A stretch of DNA of 62,000 bases, from assembly GCA_002633005.1 (NCBI GenBank), contig NMRA01000376.1, positions 4,410 through 66,409 of the forward strand. Reading direction: 5' to 3'. A program made the translations under genes and the position numbers. Positions 48,538-61,500 of this stretch are shown piece by piece (the first letter of the stretch is position 1; every line of letters begins with the position of its first letter). The DNA comes from Phoronis australis. Taxonomy: Eukaryota; Phoronida; Phoronidae. Below the pieces are notes generated by a model. The model saw only the letters and a program-made list of their open reading frames with translations, had not been told where the DNA came from and did not search any database.

Positions 48538-50257
48538 CTGGCGTGTAGGGCAAGGTAATCATCCTATCAGCCGCAGTAGGAAAACTCTTAATGTGAAATG
48601 TTCACCATAATCGTTGATCAACAGCTAAAATATTTCACATTTGATGGCCAAACACGATAGGTTTCACTGGCCGCGGACACACGCTTTATCCCACACTCAA
48701 TGCCATTAGTCGCAACACTGCGCGCATTGGGTGTTTACATTATTCATGAATGAGCGAAGCCTCCATCTCAAGCTAAGGGAACAACAACACTCGAGGACCA
48801 TGGGATTGATTTGACGAGCAGCGGAGTTGGGACAGGGTGTGCGCGCCAGTGGGGTCGTATAAGAGATGTCGTGAGTTGATCGTACACAAAGAAACAACAA
48901 GCATTCATGGTACAGGTTGGTGGTTAGTGCAGTCGGTACCTCCCCCGCTGATTCCCGGATTCCTTAGAACTTTCAAGTGATATGTGTATAACTGTATTCA
49001 ATAACTAGGCCTGCGGCCCTTGTTACAATCAAATCACCAACAATTAAATGTCAAACACTAACAGTAATGCGAGCTCTTCTTCGCTTGATTGCGAAATGAA
49101 CACATTTACATGTTGACCATATAAGATCTTTTCCTCCATATATACACATACATATTTATATATACGAACCCTGACAAAAAATCACAAATATCTGTGAATA
49201 AACATTAGTCTTTTTCACGCCTTTGATCCGTTGCATTTACGATTAACGTTACCAACTCCGCAACGCAACGATTTATTTGGTGACTACTGGATAAAAAACT
49301 TCCATTGCCAGTCATCTCCTGGTCTTCCGCCAATGTCATGATCGTATCTCAAACGTAGACCTGGTTTTTCAAATAGTTGTTCTTCAAAACTTTATACGAA
49401 TTCAGTTAATTCTCCATTTTTGCCTAATTTACTCCAAGACTTAAATTAAGATTTTTGATACAAATATTGATGTTCAACTCAACTGTTGTATACTGAGACT
49501 AAAATAAAATTGATAACTTGATTTTCAAAAGTGTAACAATGCGATGCGTTTTCAGATTTTATATTGCATTTAACATATTTGTCAAAAGAAATGTAATTAT
49601 TTACTGCTTTTGTTTTTGCTACGAAGAATGCATTTTCCAAAACTATGTATTCATGCCAGTATTTACTTGAAAATGTGGTCTCGTAACCTCCTCAGTAACT
49701 TCAAACTAACTTCTGAATGTTTTTCTAATCTAACAGAAAAATAACTACATGTACTCTAGCTTGTGTGTGTATAGTTGGCTCCTATACACAGCTTCACAAT
49801 TCAAGCAGTTGCTAGGAATTGCTGGTGGGGTAGTTAAGTTGTCTTAGGGAAACCGATAGGGCATCAAGCGCAAATGATTTTCTTCCACGTAACATTAACA
49901 CGGAAGCTTGTAAAGCAGAAAGAATCCGTTACAAATCGAACGACCCAGTACTAATGTCAACCACTAGTAACCGACTCGGCTGTTGTCCGCATCGGTCATA
50001 GCAGAAGACCACGTGACAAATTATGAAATTTAAAAAACATGGCTGTTCCCATGTCACTGTTCTGTCTTTTCTGTGCGTTTGTAAATTGTGTGTGCATGTG
50101 CTCCTATATGACCCGTTACAAAAAAGCCCGTATTAACACTAAAATATCTCGATTCATTTGATGACGACGACGAATTCAGCCAATTTTGTTCTACATGCTT
50201 CGCGTCAAACTCCTCTGGTATCAAATTCACAGACAAGATTTCAGGAATAGTTATTTT

Positions 50258-50394
50258 CATGGGCGGCGCACCTTAGGGGGCTGGAGGGGGCTATAGCCCT
50301 CCCTTTTTTCAGTGCAGTGCGCCACCCATGGTCTATGGGCGATGCACCACGAGGGGCTGGGAGGCTATAGCCCTCACTTTTTTCAGTGCCCATG
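50258..50394. mobile_element. Short TIR element built of two hairpin units, copy 2
   Basis: CATGGGCGGCGCACC begins it and CAGTGCCCATG ends it, with the same two GGGGCTG..TATAGCCCTC..TTTTTT units as 3837-3982. The right terminus is shorter than in copy 1. Confidence 0.75.
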
Positions 50395-50708
50395 ATTTTT
50401 CGCACAAGTTTGTCACCTGAGTAACACCGTCACTTGTATCACACTCACGTACAGTGCCATTTTAAAAATATCGGTGAATGGAATTTCACATTTTACCTCT
50501 TCACCAGGCTGATTGAGTTAACTGTATTGGTCGCTTGAGAGACTACTTTAAACGCCGCAACCCTGTTCAGTCTTTGGCCAAGGGTTTGGCTTCACACGTG
50601 CTCTTAATACCGAACGCGGGTAGATGATGAGTCCTCAAAACTGCTAATTTTTACATTCGCACTCTGACAAACAAAATCTAAGCAAGTAAACAACGAGTAA
50701 CTTGTTAT

Positions 50709-51181
50709 TAAAGTTATTTAGGACCCTATAAAATGTACAAGTTTAACTAACTCGGGAACATATGTCTGATTGGATTCATAATGAAACTTTCAGATAAGTT
50801 TATGCACTGTTCTCCAAATGGCTGTTGGGAATTGTTCTTAAAATGTTCCACTTTTGCACGAGAGGCTATCAAAAAGAGGACTTTGGCAAATTTTATGAAA
50901 ATGAGTATTTCGAAAACTGTAAGAGCGTTTTGAGATTTCTTCTCGAAAAACGTTTAAATCAAACAATATTTGGTCGACATGCTATTGGTGTGAACGTATC
51001 TCTTTTGTTTGTTAAATTGTACTAGCAAGGCATGCTCACGTAGCCAAATTAATGGCAGGTTAAAAAAAATTAAATACTACCAGCTTTTTTCTTTCAAAAA
51101 ACATACATTTTTACGTAGTTACGATATACAGTTTGTGGGTATTTAGCTAAATATGGTGGGCAAGGTCCTACATAACCTTAT
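50709..51181. mobile_element. 470-bp TIR element (GGTTATGTAGRRCC ends), copy 2
   Basis: The left end AAAGTTATTTAGGACCCTA and right end CAAGGTCCTACATAACCTTA are inverted. The interior is colinear with 25075-25532 (for example GCATGCTCACGTAGCCAA against ACATGCTCACGTGACCCAA). The open frame at 50825-51025 is inside the element and has no transposase features. Confidence 0.75.
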
Positions 51182-51829
51182 TGGGATTAATTGACGCAAC
51201 GCTACTACAGCATTGTGGTGCAAAATTGATGTTTACTGCTTAGTGGACGCGTTTTGGTATTTTTGCTCCCGGGTGTCAAAAAACCTTCGCTCCACCACTC
51301 TATTCGGGCGCGCTCATTTTCCGCGGTTTTATATAAAATAATTATTTGGTCTCACTGCAAATAAACTTTGATGAGTTGTGCACATGTTTTAGTTAACTCA
51401 GCTCAAGGCTCGGAGTCAATCCTCTATACTCGAAACTCGACTCGAAAATTGACCAAAAACTGCACGCTTTGAGAAAATTTGTACTAGAAACACGCAGCGT
51501 GATTTAAAAGGGAACTGTAATTTATTCTGAATAAATTCTGGATAGTTTTCTATGAATTGTTGATTAATTTCACAAATAATTCAACACCAAAAATTAAACT
51601 TATACTCTCTAACGAAGCTAAAAAAATTACCGGCTTGGAGCGCTACTTAGTCTCGTGACGTATTTGGCGGGGGCAAAGTCACTGTCCTGTGTTAGCGTGC
51701 AATCAAGTAGCGTTTTTCATATTGTCGGAATAGGAAATTTTAGTGTGAAATGTCGGGTCACCAGGGATACCTGTTTGAGCCGAGGCAACACAAAGTGATA
51801 CCCAGTCATCGTCATCGTCAGACGAAAAT

Positions 51830-51830
51830 N
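51830..51830. other. Ambiguous base (N)
   Basis: A single unresolved base in non-coding sequence. Together with the N at 59117 it indicates draft-assembly joins or polymorphic positions. Confidence 0.95.
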
Positions 51831-52139
51831 CCATGAATTCGAATTGGCTTTAGTTTGGCACGCAAGTCAGGCAAATGTGAGTTTTATTTGTATGTTAGAA
51901 CCGATTAACTGCAACATTATTTTGACTACAGTCCCCTTTTAAGGGACACTGTCGGTTTACAGCCGAAAAAGATGGATGGGAATTTTGACCAGAACTACAA
52001 AACAAAAAACGGTGTTTTTGTGTTTTAAGTACAAATCGTCAATTCTCGACGCTGTCTGCCAGATATTTGCTGGAATTAAGTCCCGTAACTTTATAATTAC
52101 TACTTAGGTACGCTTAAATTACTGCGATTGGGGTTTACT

Positions 52140-52260
52140 TCCGTCCGCCAACAGAGCGTTGGAGTGCGGCCGCTCATGTCGCTGGTTCCATTCCGCGTCG
52201 TGGCTGATTCCAGAAATCCACTATTCTCGCCGATAATGCCCCTTAAATTTCACGTTTAGT
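52140..52260 (+). repeat. tRNA-like SINE candidate
   Basis: AACAGAGCGTTGGAGTGCGG resembles a D-arm/anticodon region, and CGCTGGTTCCATTCCGCG a T-arm (B box GGTTCCATTCC). The downstream body CGCCGATAATGCCCCT matches TTGTCGATAATGTCCCT inside the tandem duplication at 58766-59468, which also carries AGGTTCCATTCCGTGC. This supports one dispersed family with a tRNA-like head. Confidence 0.4.
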
Positions 52261-52546
52261 GTCCGTACATTACACTCTGGGCCCTGGCAGGCAGGTGCTC
52301 ACATAATCACTCACGGAATACGAACATGCACAAAATCTGTGATCTTGTGAAAAAGCCGCGACCAACGCTATTGGCCACCTGGTGTGAGTCACGGGTTTAA
52401 TTCCGGCAAGTAAGTCGTCTGCTCACTAACCCGAAAGTAGCGCCTCTACTGGGAATTCCATATGAAAATATCCGAGTTGCGAACCTGTCTATAGTTTATG
52501 ACTTCAAGCAGCAGTAGTACCTTAGCCACAGCAACAGAGCAATGTT

Positions 52547-55500
52547 TCAACAATTTCTATAACTAAGAGAATTCATAGCAAATCCAACTGCTTTAATACC
52601 AGCCAGAATTTCTTCCCCACTTGGTTTAATGTCCTCTCTTTTCACTATAAACCCACCCGGCGTATCAAGGGATGGGTAAAGTTCCAACGTATACGAGTAT
52701 TTTATTCCAGCTTGTGCCTTTGCCCAGTCGTATGAAACACCAGATGCCATATCTGTCAAGAAAAAAATGTGTCAGCAGAAATTAACTTGATGAAAGTCCG
52801 AAGTTTGCCGAAAAAGGCAAACTTTTTACGTGGCCCGTTTACAGTTATAAAACTGATTTTCACCTTCGTCCTCAAAAGCGATTTCTCGGCTTGGGAAGAT
52901 CTGATATTTGATATTGCTCGAGGCAATACTCGGCGCACAAGGTAATCAATCTCGAAAAGCCAAATTATTGAACCTTTTGAACCAGTGATCTGTCAGTTCT
53001 GCCAAGCCTAGAAATCGCTCCTGATCTGAGTAAAGACCAACTTGACAAACGTATAAAAGTGAGTGGACTAAATCAAATGTTAGTTTTTGACAGAAGTGTG
53101 GGACGGGAGAATTTTTTTTTTGGCAAAGCCCACTCTTTGATATGTGCCCATTTAGCAAGAGGTCAGATGATTCAATAATTTCTCAAGACTTATATTTTAT
53201 TTGAATTAAAGTAAGCCTAATACGTTTTTCAGTAGACACGAATAAATCACACCAGGGCTTTCTAATAGTGAGCCCCAGGGTGTATATTCAGAAAAGAAAA
53301 AATACCTTTTTAATCTTATAACTCGGATGCAAATGCAGGCCTCCTTTCCAAACTGATGCCTACATGTAGTTGACGAGAAAATGAGTCGTCCTAAGTGTTT
53401 CCTTTGCAGCAAGTATATTCCCAAAACGACATAACGATTAAAAGCAGGCACTTGAGTCAAATGACTGTAAACTTTAATAAAGTATTGTTTCTGACCGGCA
53501 CTTGTTAAAACAGTAAATTTTGTAAAATTCCGAAACTTTTGATATACTATAGTGGGCGTATATTTGGGAAGAGTAGTTTGCTGAAATTCTTGGAAAACCA
53601 CGCAGGTGAATGACACCAAGATATTTGTCTTGTGAATGTTACTTGAGCTCCGAAAATTATCTTTTACTTGTTTACGAAATAATAAGCGTAATCTTACACA
53701 ACACTTTCGCCGGTGAGCCTACAGTGAAGACACGACCGTTGACCGACAGCAAGGCCATTTTGCCGATCTGAGCAACTCTGAGCTGAAACAAGAAATCACA
53801 AGAGTAAAACAGCGTTGCAGTGTTACATATCAGTACATGATTGAACACGGCAGCGCTCCATTAGGCCATTTTATATAACTCAGGTGACAACACGCAAGTA
53901 TTCGCGAGGTATTACCGTGTACTGTATTACAAGAGAATCGTGACTTGTCGAACCAGCTTACCGAAGCCAAGGTGGCACTGTACAGTTAGACTGTAGCAGC
54001 GCGCAATTTGCAGAGCCAACAAATTTTCATTTTAAAATATTTGGGGTAAGTCAGGTTTGATAGCAGTTTTGAGGTACTGTAGGCATTATAGACTAGTAGG
54101 TTCAGTGAACTTGGATTGCTTGTGTTTGTGAACATATTGAGAATGAGAAAAGTGCTCTAGTTCTGCTACAAGATGGCTGCCCACTAAAGCATCGTAGCTA
54201 CGAGAAATCTGTTGCGATTTTAGGTATCCCTCAAACAGCCCAGAAATGCAAAAAAGTGTTGGATGACAGTGTTCTGGGGCCACATTTTTGGAAACTGCAG
54301 GAAATTTTCTTACAGAATTTAGTGTTGGCTTATATCTAGAATTGACACGGAATTGGTGGTTTGGGGCTGAAAACTGTCAGTATTGCGTTTTTGCCACCTT
54401 TGTCGGAGCCTCCCTTTCTATTTCGTTGGAAGTGAAAGGGAACAAAACGAGGTAGAAGAAAGCTTATGAGGGCTTGTTGTGAAAGGAACATCTGGCTCGT
54501 TTGTTAACTGCCCAGCACAGTCTTTTGTCCTGTATGACAACAAGCAGGCCAATTATCTCCCAGGTTTCAAAGGGTTACTGAAACCTGGCAAAATGGATTG
54601 TCTTAACTTATGTTGTAGACGGGCGATTTTGGTGATTCAAAAACTAAACATGATCAGCATTTGACAAGGAATGCAGAAATGCTATTGGTTTATGTTCAAA
54701 TATGTTATAACTTAACTTTCATTTTTAGCAGCACAGCCCAGTCACGCTAGATACGATCTGATCGGAGATTAGAGCAATTATCGAACAAAAGAGAGCCGGC
54801 CCTCCAACTATAAATGCCATGGAGTTAATCAGTCGTGTAAGACATTGGCTACAGGGGTGATCTTCCCAACTTGTTGTTGGTCAATGGAATCGAACAAGTT
54901 GGGAGCAAAGGAAAACGCCGTAATGTCACATGTTTTCATTTTGTTCAGAGTGGAAGAAAGGCAGCAATTAAGTGAGTGACGTGTGCACTGCTCAGCAAAA
55001 CCCAGTGAGAACTGTATACTGACTCCCAACGTCTTCTTTCAAGAACGGTGCATTGTAGTAGTTCATACGAATGCATAGAAATCCTCAAGATACAACGCAC
55101 GCGCGGTGAATCCGGAAGTTGCTCACAGAACGTGGGGGTTTACATAGCAACTTAAATAGATGTTGAAGACGACTTAACCATACAGTTGTTAGAAACAAAA
55201 GAATGCTCTGTAACCCTCGACAACTCTCAAAAGTTTGGAGCAAAATTCGTTAACGCCTTACAAAGTCTGCTAAACGGACAAGCGTGACTTATACGTTTTA
55301 GGAGACTTACACAAGTGTAGGGCAGACCACCCACCGTGAAAGATAATATCCTATTTTTGATTCATAGATTGTGAATTTTGACTCGAATTTTGCATTACCA
55401 GGTTGCAGCACGAGTCCTTGGTTGAAACAAATACGTTAACAAGACAGATCTAATTGGCCTCTGACATTATTGTTATGGACCGTGGCGACACCTAGCGGAT

Positions 55501-58500
55501 GTATGTGCGACAACCATGGCTGATTTTAGTTTGTCAAATTCAAAGTGTTACGGGTTTTTGTTTGAAATATTGAGAGCAAAAAATATGTGCAGTGTATTGG
55601 AAAATGCATATTTTTAGGGGACATTTAGGGTAAATAAAGAGAAAATTTGGACAGCAAAGGTAATATAAATTACGAGATATACATCATACGCAAGAGGGTG
55701 ACTCAGTATAATAAGAGGGTGACCAAGTGAAAGTAGGTGATTGGCGGGTGGGCAGGTACAGAGCCTGTATGGTGCGGATGGGCAGGTACAGAGCCTGTAT
55801 GGTTTTGTCTAGGGGGGTCAGGGAAGTAATAAACATAAGATAGATCTTCTGAAGAAGAGGTAGGAGCAAAAACGGGGAGCGTGCGCCCCCCCCCCCAACC
55901 AAAAGATTGGGGGCGGGAGATAGCTTTTTGCGCCCCAATATTCCAGGTGTTAATATCACTTAATTAACAATTCATTATTTAAACTTTGTTTTAAAATAAA
56001 GTTGGAAAATTAACAGACTCTCCACCCCAAACGGCCATCAAATGTTTCCTACGCCAAAAGTGACTAGTTCTTACGCCATCCAAACACGTGTCCAGATCTT
56101 TGTTTCGAAATTTCAGAGCTTACGACATTCTACATTCAAGCAAGGGGGGTCTGTGGCCAGTTACATAAAACGGTCCCAAATAGCGACTCAACAAGGGCAG
56201 ATCTAGGATTTTTTTAAAAGGGGGGTAGGATCCAAGATTTTTAAACAGGGTGGTCCGAGTTAACAATTTGAAAATTCTAGATTTGATATCACTAAAATCA
56301 ATGGAAATGTGGGAGTCCGGACCCCTTTCATCCCCCCCCGATCCGCCTGTGCGGAGTCCCTAAATCTTTTGCGTATTTGTTTCGTTCTTTATTCACAGCT
56401 GTTATACTTTTCTATCATGTTATCTTTATTATGAGCTCCTCTTTTGACTTATGACGTTTTCTAATACTATAATTAAAAACTGACCCCCTAGTTCAGTCAA
56501 AATATTTAGGGAATGTTTCATGAAAAGAACCCTACTTATTTTCCATAATATTGAGAATGCAACGTACAAAACTCACAAATACGCAGTAGATTTAGGGAAC
56601 ATATTAGTGTCACTATTTGGGACTGTTTCATGCAACCGGTTACTTGACCCTCAGTATCCGTGCCTGGTGGGATCTGAATTGGGTAGCGAATTGGGGTGGG
56701 TTGTGGTGAATGAAACTGGGGGCAACAGGGGTAGGGGGTTGAAAACCAGCAAGAGGTGGAATTCCTGCCTGCAGTCCAGTAAACCTGCCTAGTGTGCCCC
56801 CATAAAACAGCCAAGATGCCAATCTAATACACAGCCCATTTAGGGTATTTTTACGATGCTTTCCAGCTCTTGTAAACCATTCGCATTTTATCAAATCAAC
56901 TATTAGTTGATTACTTAAAGGCATATTCAGCCTACATCGGAAGGTAAAAATGGCCAACTTTAAAGTGAATAACTTAAGGACGCCTTATTTCCTGACTTGA
57001 TGATTTAAGACGGGTGTCAAAAGAACAATCTGAACCTGCGACATCGTCACTGAGTGTAACGGGGTGTCCAAGGTTAATACACATGCTACCAAAGTACCCA
57101 CCGATTTAAGGCTCAATGTGCCTTTAAAAGAACACTTCCTTCAACACTTCCTATAATAAATTATCAAGCAGGTTAAAAAAACATAAATTAATATTTACTA
57201 TGCACTGGCACCCACTCCGTGATATAAAATAAATGTGCACCTCGAACTGCAGTCAAAATTGCACAAAAAGTGATCCATCTCCGCCATCTATTTGTTTCAT
57301 GTTTCGTTAAACACTGTTAAGCCATTTTGACAATAATTTTGGACAAGCACTATTTTGTTAAAAACAGAATAGCACTGCACTTAAATTCGTCCAAAAATAA
57401 AGTGGTGCTGATGTCTCCCTCCGGTCTCTGGTAGAAATCAACAAAACAGGGTTTAGCATTCTTTTAAAGCAGTTATGTGCATATTCTTAGAGACTTTGCA
57501 CTTTTTTTCAAATGAGGTTTAATTTTTTTTCAAAAAATAGTTGTGTATAGTGTAAACAAATTTCTGACTTAAGTCATACGTCACTTTTATGAAACAGACC
57601 CCTACTGCAGATGTATATATTCTGGCACACGCGGTTGATTATAGCCTAGAGCCTTATGCTTTTTACCAGTGTACTTCAATCTGAATAACGGCGTTCTATC
57701 ATCGACTTCTCGACTAACGCTCTCAAAATGGCGTTTCATTCTAGCTTCCACTCGCGAGAATCTTGCGTTACGGTACGAGTCCCATTTTTTAGCGTTCATA
57801 AGTGTGAATATTGCAAACAAAATGTTGAATTATGTAAGAAAATACACTTTTTCATTCCATATTGTAACTTTCTCTCTAATATCTTGCGTTAATGACTCCG
57901 GGTCCCAGGTTCTCGCAGGATTCATGGATAAACGTATACATCTAGGCTAAACCAGTTATAGTAGGCCTACTGTCAATTCAGAAAAAGTGACGCAATGATT
58001 TATACGGCATGCTGGTACGCATGCATTTCAGACGTCGGTAAATTTAGTGGCTTTGAGAGGTGACATGACCAAAAGAAAAAAAAAACGGCGCCAAGACAAA
58101 ATGGCCCCAGCCGGCTATTTTAGGGCTTGTGGAACTATTTCGTTAATATCTGTCATTTGCAAATCACAGTCGAGCGCTCTTCTTCAAGATCCGCCAGTGT
58201 CACAAACGGAAAGAATACTTACCAATTCTTCGTTATCATCGGGTTTCTCTGTAGTATGTGCCCATGGTAACAGCCACATTTGAGCATGTGAATGGAGCGA
58301 CAGATAAAGAACGAAACTATTTTTGCTATTTTTGAGAAACTGCGCTATGTTTTTACTGCATTTTTCCGAAAATGGATGAGGTCCGGGATATGTATTGGAA
58401 CAAGGGCTATGGTTTTCTTCTGATCCTGAAACAGAGAATGAAGTTTTAAATTTAGAACAACAATAACAGTAAAGCAAAAGAACATACTGATTGTGATGAT

Positions 58501-61500
58501 TTATGAAGCTTGTTATAAATTTCGTTTTGTAAATAATTAGTACTTACGACCATGATCATTGTCAAAGTTCCTGTTAGGATCTGCACCCATACAACCACCG
58601 TAATTAGTGCGCGTTTTTCTCCATAAACGGTCCTGCAAATAGGAGGCATTCGTACAAGTTCTTTCTGATTCTTCTGATGAGTGCACAACAAATAGTTTCC
58701 TCAAAGGGGCATTGTTGGTTTAACAGCCGACAAACGTATTTTGCGGCTACTGTTGGATGGTTTAGACTTTTTGAGGTTATTAGGTTTGACTAGAGCTATG
58801 AAACAACAAAATGCGTTGCGTTCATGTGATTTTGTTACAAATCGCCAATTCCCTTCGTTTTGTCCAGACATTGTTCGCTGAAATCAAGGCCGGGGACTGC
58901 ATCCGTGAAATACGCTTAAACGACGCGAGGGTTTCAGGTTCCATTCCGTGCAGGGGTTGACTTTAGAAAATCGCAGTTCTTGTCGATAATGTCCCTCTAG
59001 GACTCGTAGGAAAAGTGGACCCGCTTATAAAGATAAAGCACGTGCGAAATATGTTAAGGAAAAATGCGTTATTTTGGAAATACATGAACATTCGTTTATA
59101 TGCAACGGTGCGTTGCNACTTTTTGAGGTTATTAGGTTTGACTAGAGCTATGAAACAACAAAATACGTTGCGTTCATGTGATTTTGTTATAAATCGCCAA
59201 TTCCCTTCGTTTTGTCCAGACATTGTTCGCTGAAATCAAGGCCGGGGACTGCATCCGTGAAATACGCTTAAACGACGCGAGGGTTTCAGGTTCCATTCCG
59301 TGCAGGGGTTGATTTTAGAAAATCGCAGTTCTTGTCGATAATGTCCCTCTAGGACTCGTAGGAAAAGTGGACCCGCTTATAAAGATAAAGCACGTGCGAA
59401 ATATGTTAAGGAAAAATGCGTTATTTTGGAAATACATGAACATTCGTTTATATGCAACGGTGCGTTGCAGTCAGGTCTAAAAAGTGGTACATTGAGTTTT
59501 CTTTAAAAATGTCAGTTGATAATGCAACGATGTACTGTAAGTGAAATTTAGTACCAAAAAAACCTTCAGTTCGGAATGCCATGTGCTTGTAGACACCTTT
59601 ACAATGAATGGCTAAGTGTTTCTAAAAAGTCCCTTTTAAGTTTCCGTGTTAATTGCGATTGACTGACACTTTGAATATCAGTGCCCGAATATGTACTCAC
59701 TGTGAATGTGAATTCATAGCCGTCTGGGTTGGCGACAGGAAGCATGAAAAAATTAAAGTTATCCAGCAGTTTTGTTGTCTCATCATCTTCACCGTAGCCC
59801 TCTAGTAACTGAAAGCATATTGAGCAAAATGAGGTTAAAAGCCATGGTCTCGCACAAATCATATTTTGGAAAAAAGATTTAAGAGAAGCTGTAACGAAAT
59901 TTTCTAAAATGTAACCGAAATCCCCTGTCTGAAGCATCGATCACGTACTAAATTTCAAAACTAATGTCACATACACGAAATGAGTTGAGCACAGCTCTTG
60001 AGTGACAGGGCAGAGATGTTTGGGGTAAGTAGTGCCACGAAAAGCTCCGTGAGAAATCGCGATGCCTTACAAGCACAGTGAGCTTTCACTCGCGACTATC
60101 GTTCGTTACATTCCCGGCCCCTGACCTCTGTGAATTCGTAATTTATAACGACAGCCCGAAGTACAGACATGACGAAACCAGAACATAATTGTCTTTGAGT
60201 GACGAAGCGCAAATCGAGTGAATATTCATAGCTACTTTACTCACTTTGTCAATCACATAAATCAGCGTTGCCACGGTAATCCACTCTCTGGCATGCATAC
60301 CGGCATCAATCCATATCGAAGTTTTGTTTCGTTGGATTTGAGATCCTATCTGAAATCATGTTAGTTGTTTGGAGATGACGCAGACACGTCGGAATGTCCA
60401 ATTTCTCATCAAATTATCAATGTCGCGCTTAATTACTGTTTTGATGGGCTAACTTTTCACAAGACGGCTTCAACATAGTTATACTATTATTGTGGAGGAT
60501 GTTTCCACAGGTTTGTCATAAGTTAGTCACGAAATGATGCTCTTTCAACACGCTATCAATATTTTCAAAATATAGAGAACTTGATTTCTTATGCGTACAC
60601 ATACACACAAATAAGAGCTGTGAAATTTTCTTGTAATAATTACTTCTCTTAACATACAAAAAAAATCCTGTCTTCAAAATCCCATTGAAAGTTTTCAAAA
60701 ATAATGACATTTCCGAGACAAATGACTAGAAATAAAATAGTCACAGTGGATACACTTGATTGTCTTCGCCGGTTTCGCCGGGTCAACCGGCTATAGCATC
60801 TGGTTGATGTCTTCCGTCTTTTAAGCCAATCAAATGTCTTCTCGGGTTGACACGGTGGAACCGGCGAAGTTAATGAACAAAGGTTTCCTTCTCCTTTAAT
60901 CATTGGGCAAAACTGGGAACTTGAATGTTACCTTAATAACCTTTTGTGTTCTGTCTTCAAATGTTGTACCGATGTCAATGGTAGTCGCCAGATGGGGGTA
61001 CCTGTTGGTTAACTGTTCTAACCACAAGTTAATCTGGAATTTAAGCGACAATCAACATGTTTATCAACACTTTCGTTTAAGTGCAGATAGCTTCAACACA
61101 CGCACGTGCGTAGGCCTATTACAGAATTCCAATGTTCGGAAAAAACTTTCGAAAAGGAACTACGTATGTTATTAGGTAGTTCAAAATTAGCTTTAAGATT
61201 TGTGATCATAATCGAAAAGCACACGTAGAAGCTCGTATGGTTCAGCTGCTAAATATTTCTCAGCAGAGAACTTTTCATTATAGATAAGGTCTAATCATTG
61301 AGAACTGATTGTCGTATGTAGGCCTACTTGCGAATGTCTTGGAAAATTTCCCACGACTACGTCATCCGGTGCCTCTCGTCGGTGCGTCCGGTGATCGTGC
61401 AGTTCGCCATCAAGTAAACTGGAATGGCATATTCATTGTAGTCACTGTGCTGTTCTTAAAAACGTAAAGATTTTAGGTCTGCCAATTGCCAGCCCTACGG

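Noticed and set aside
48905-48960. tRNA-like GGTTAGTGCAGTCGG sequence
   Set aside because: A-box-like start but no convincing T-arm or cloverleaf pairing; a single copy in the window.
56536-56957. Overlapping Pro-rich minus-strand frames of about 100 codons
   Set aside because: Proline richness arises from a G-rich tract; partly covered by a dispersed repeat.
57602-57950. Opposed short frames near 57.7 kb
   Set aside because: Neither matches carboxypeptidase sequence or has in-phase splice sites; lies in its large intron.
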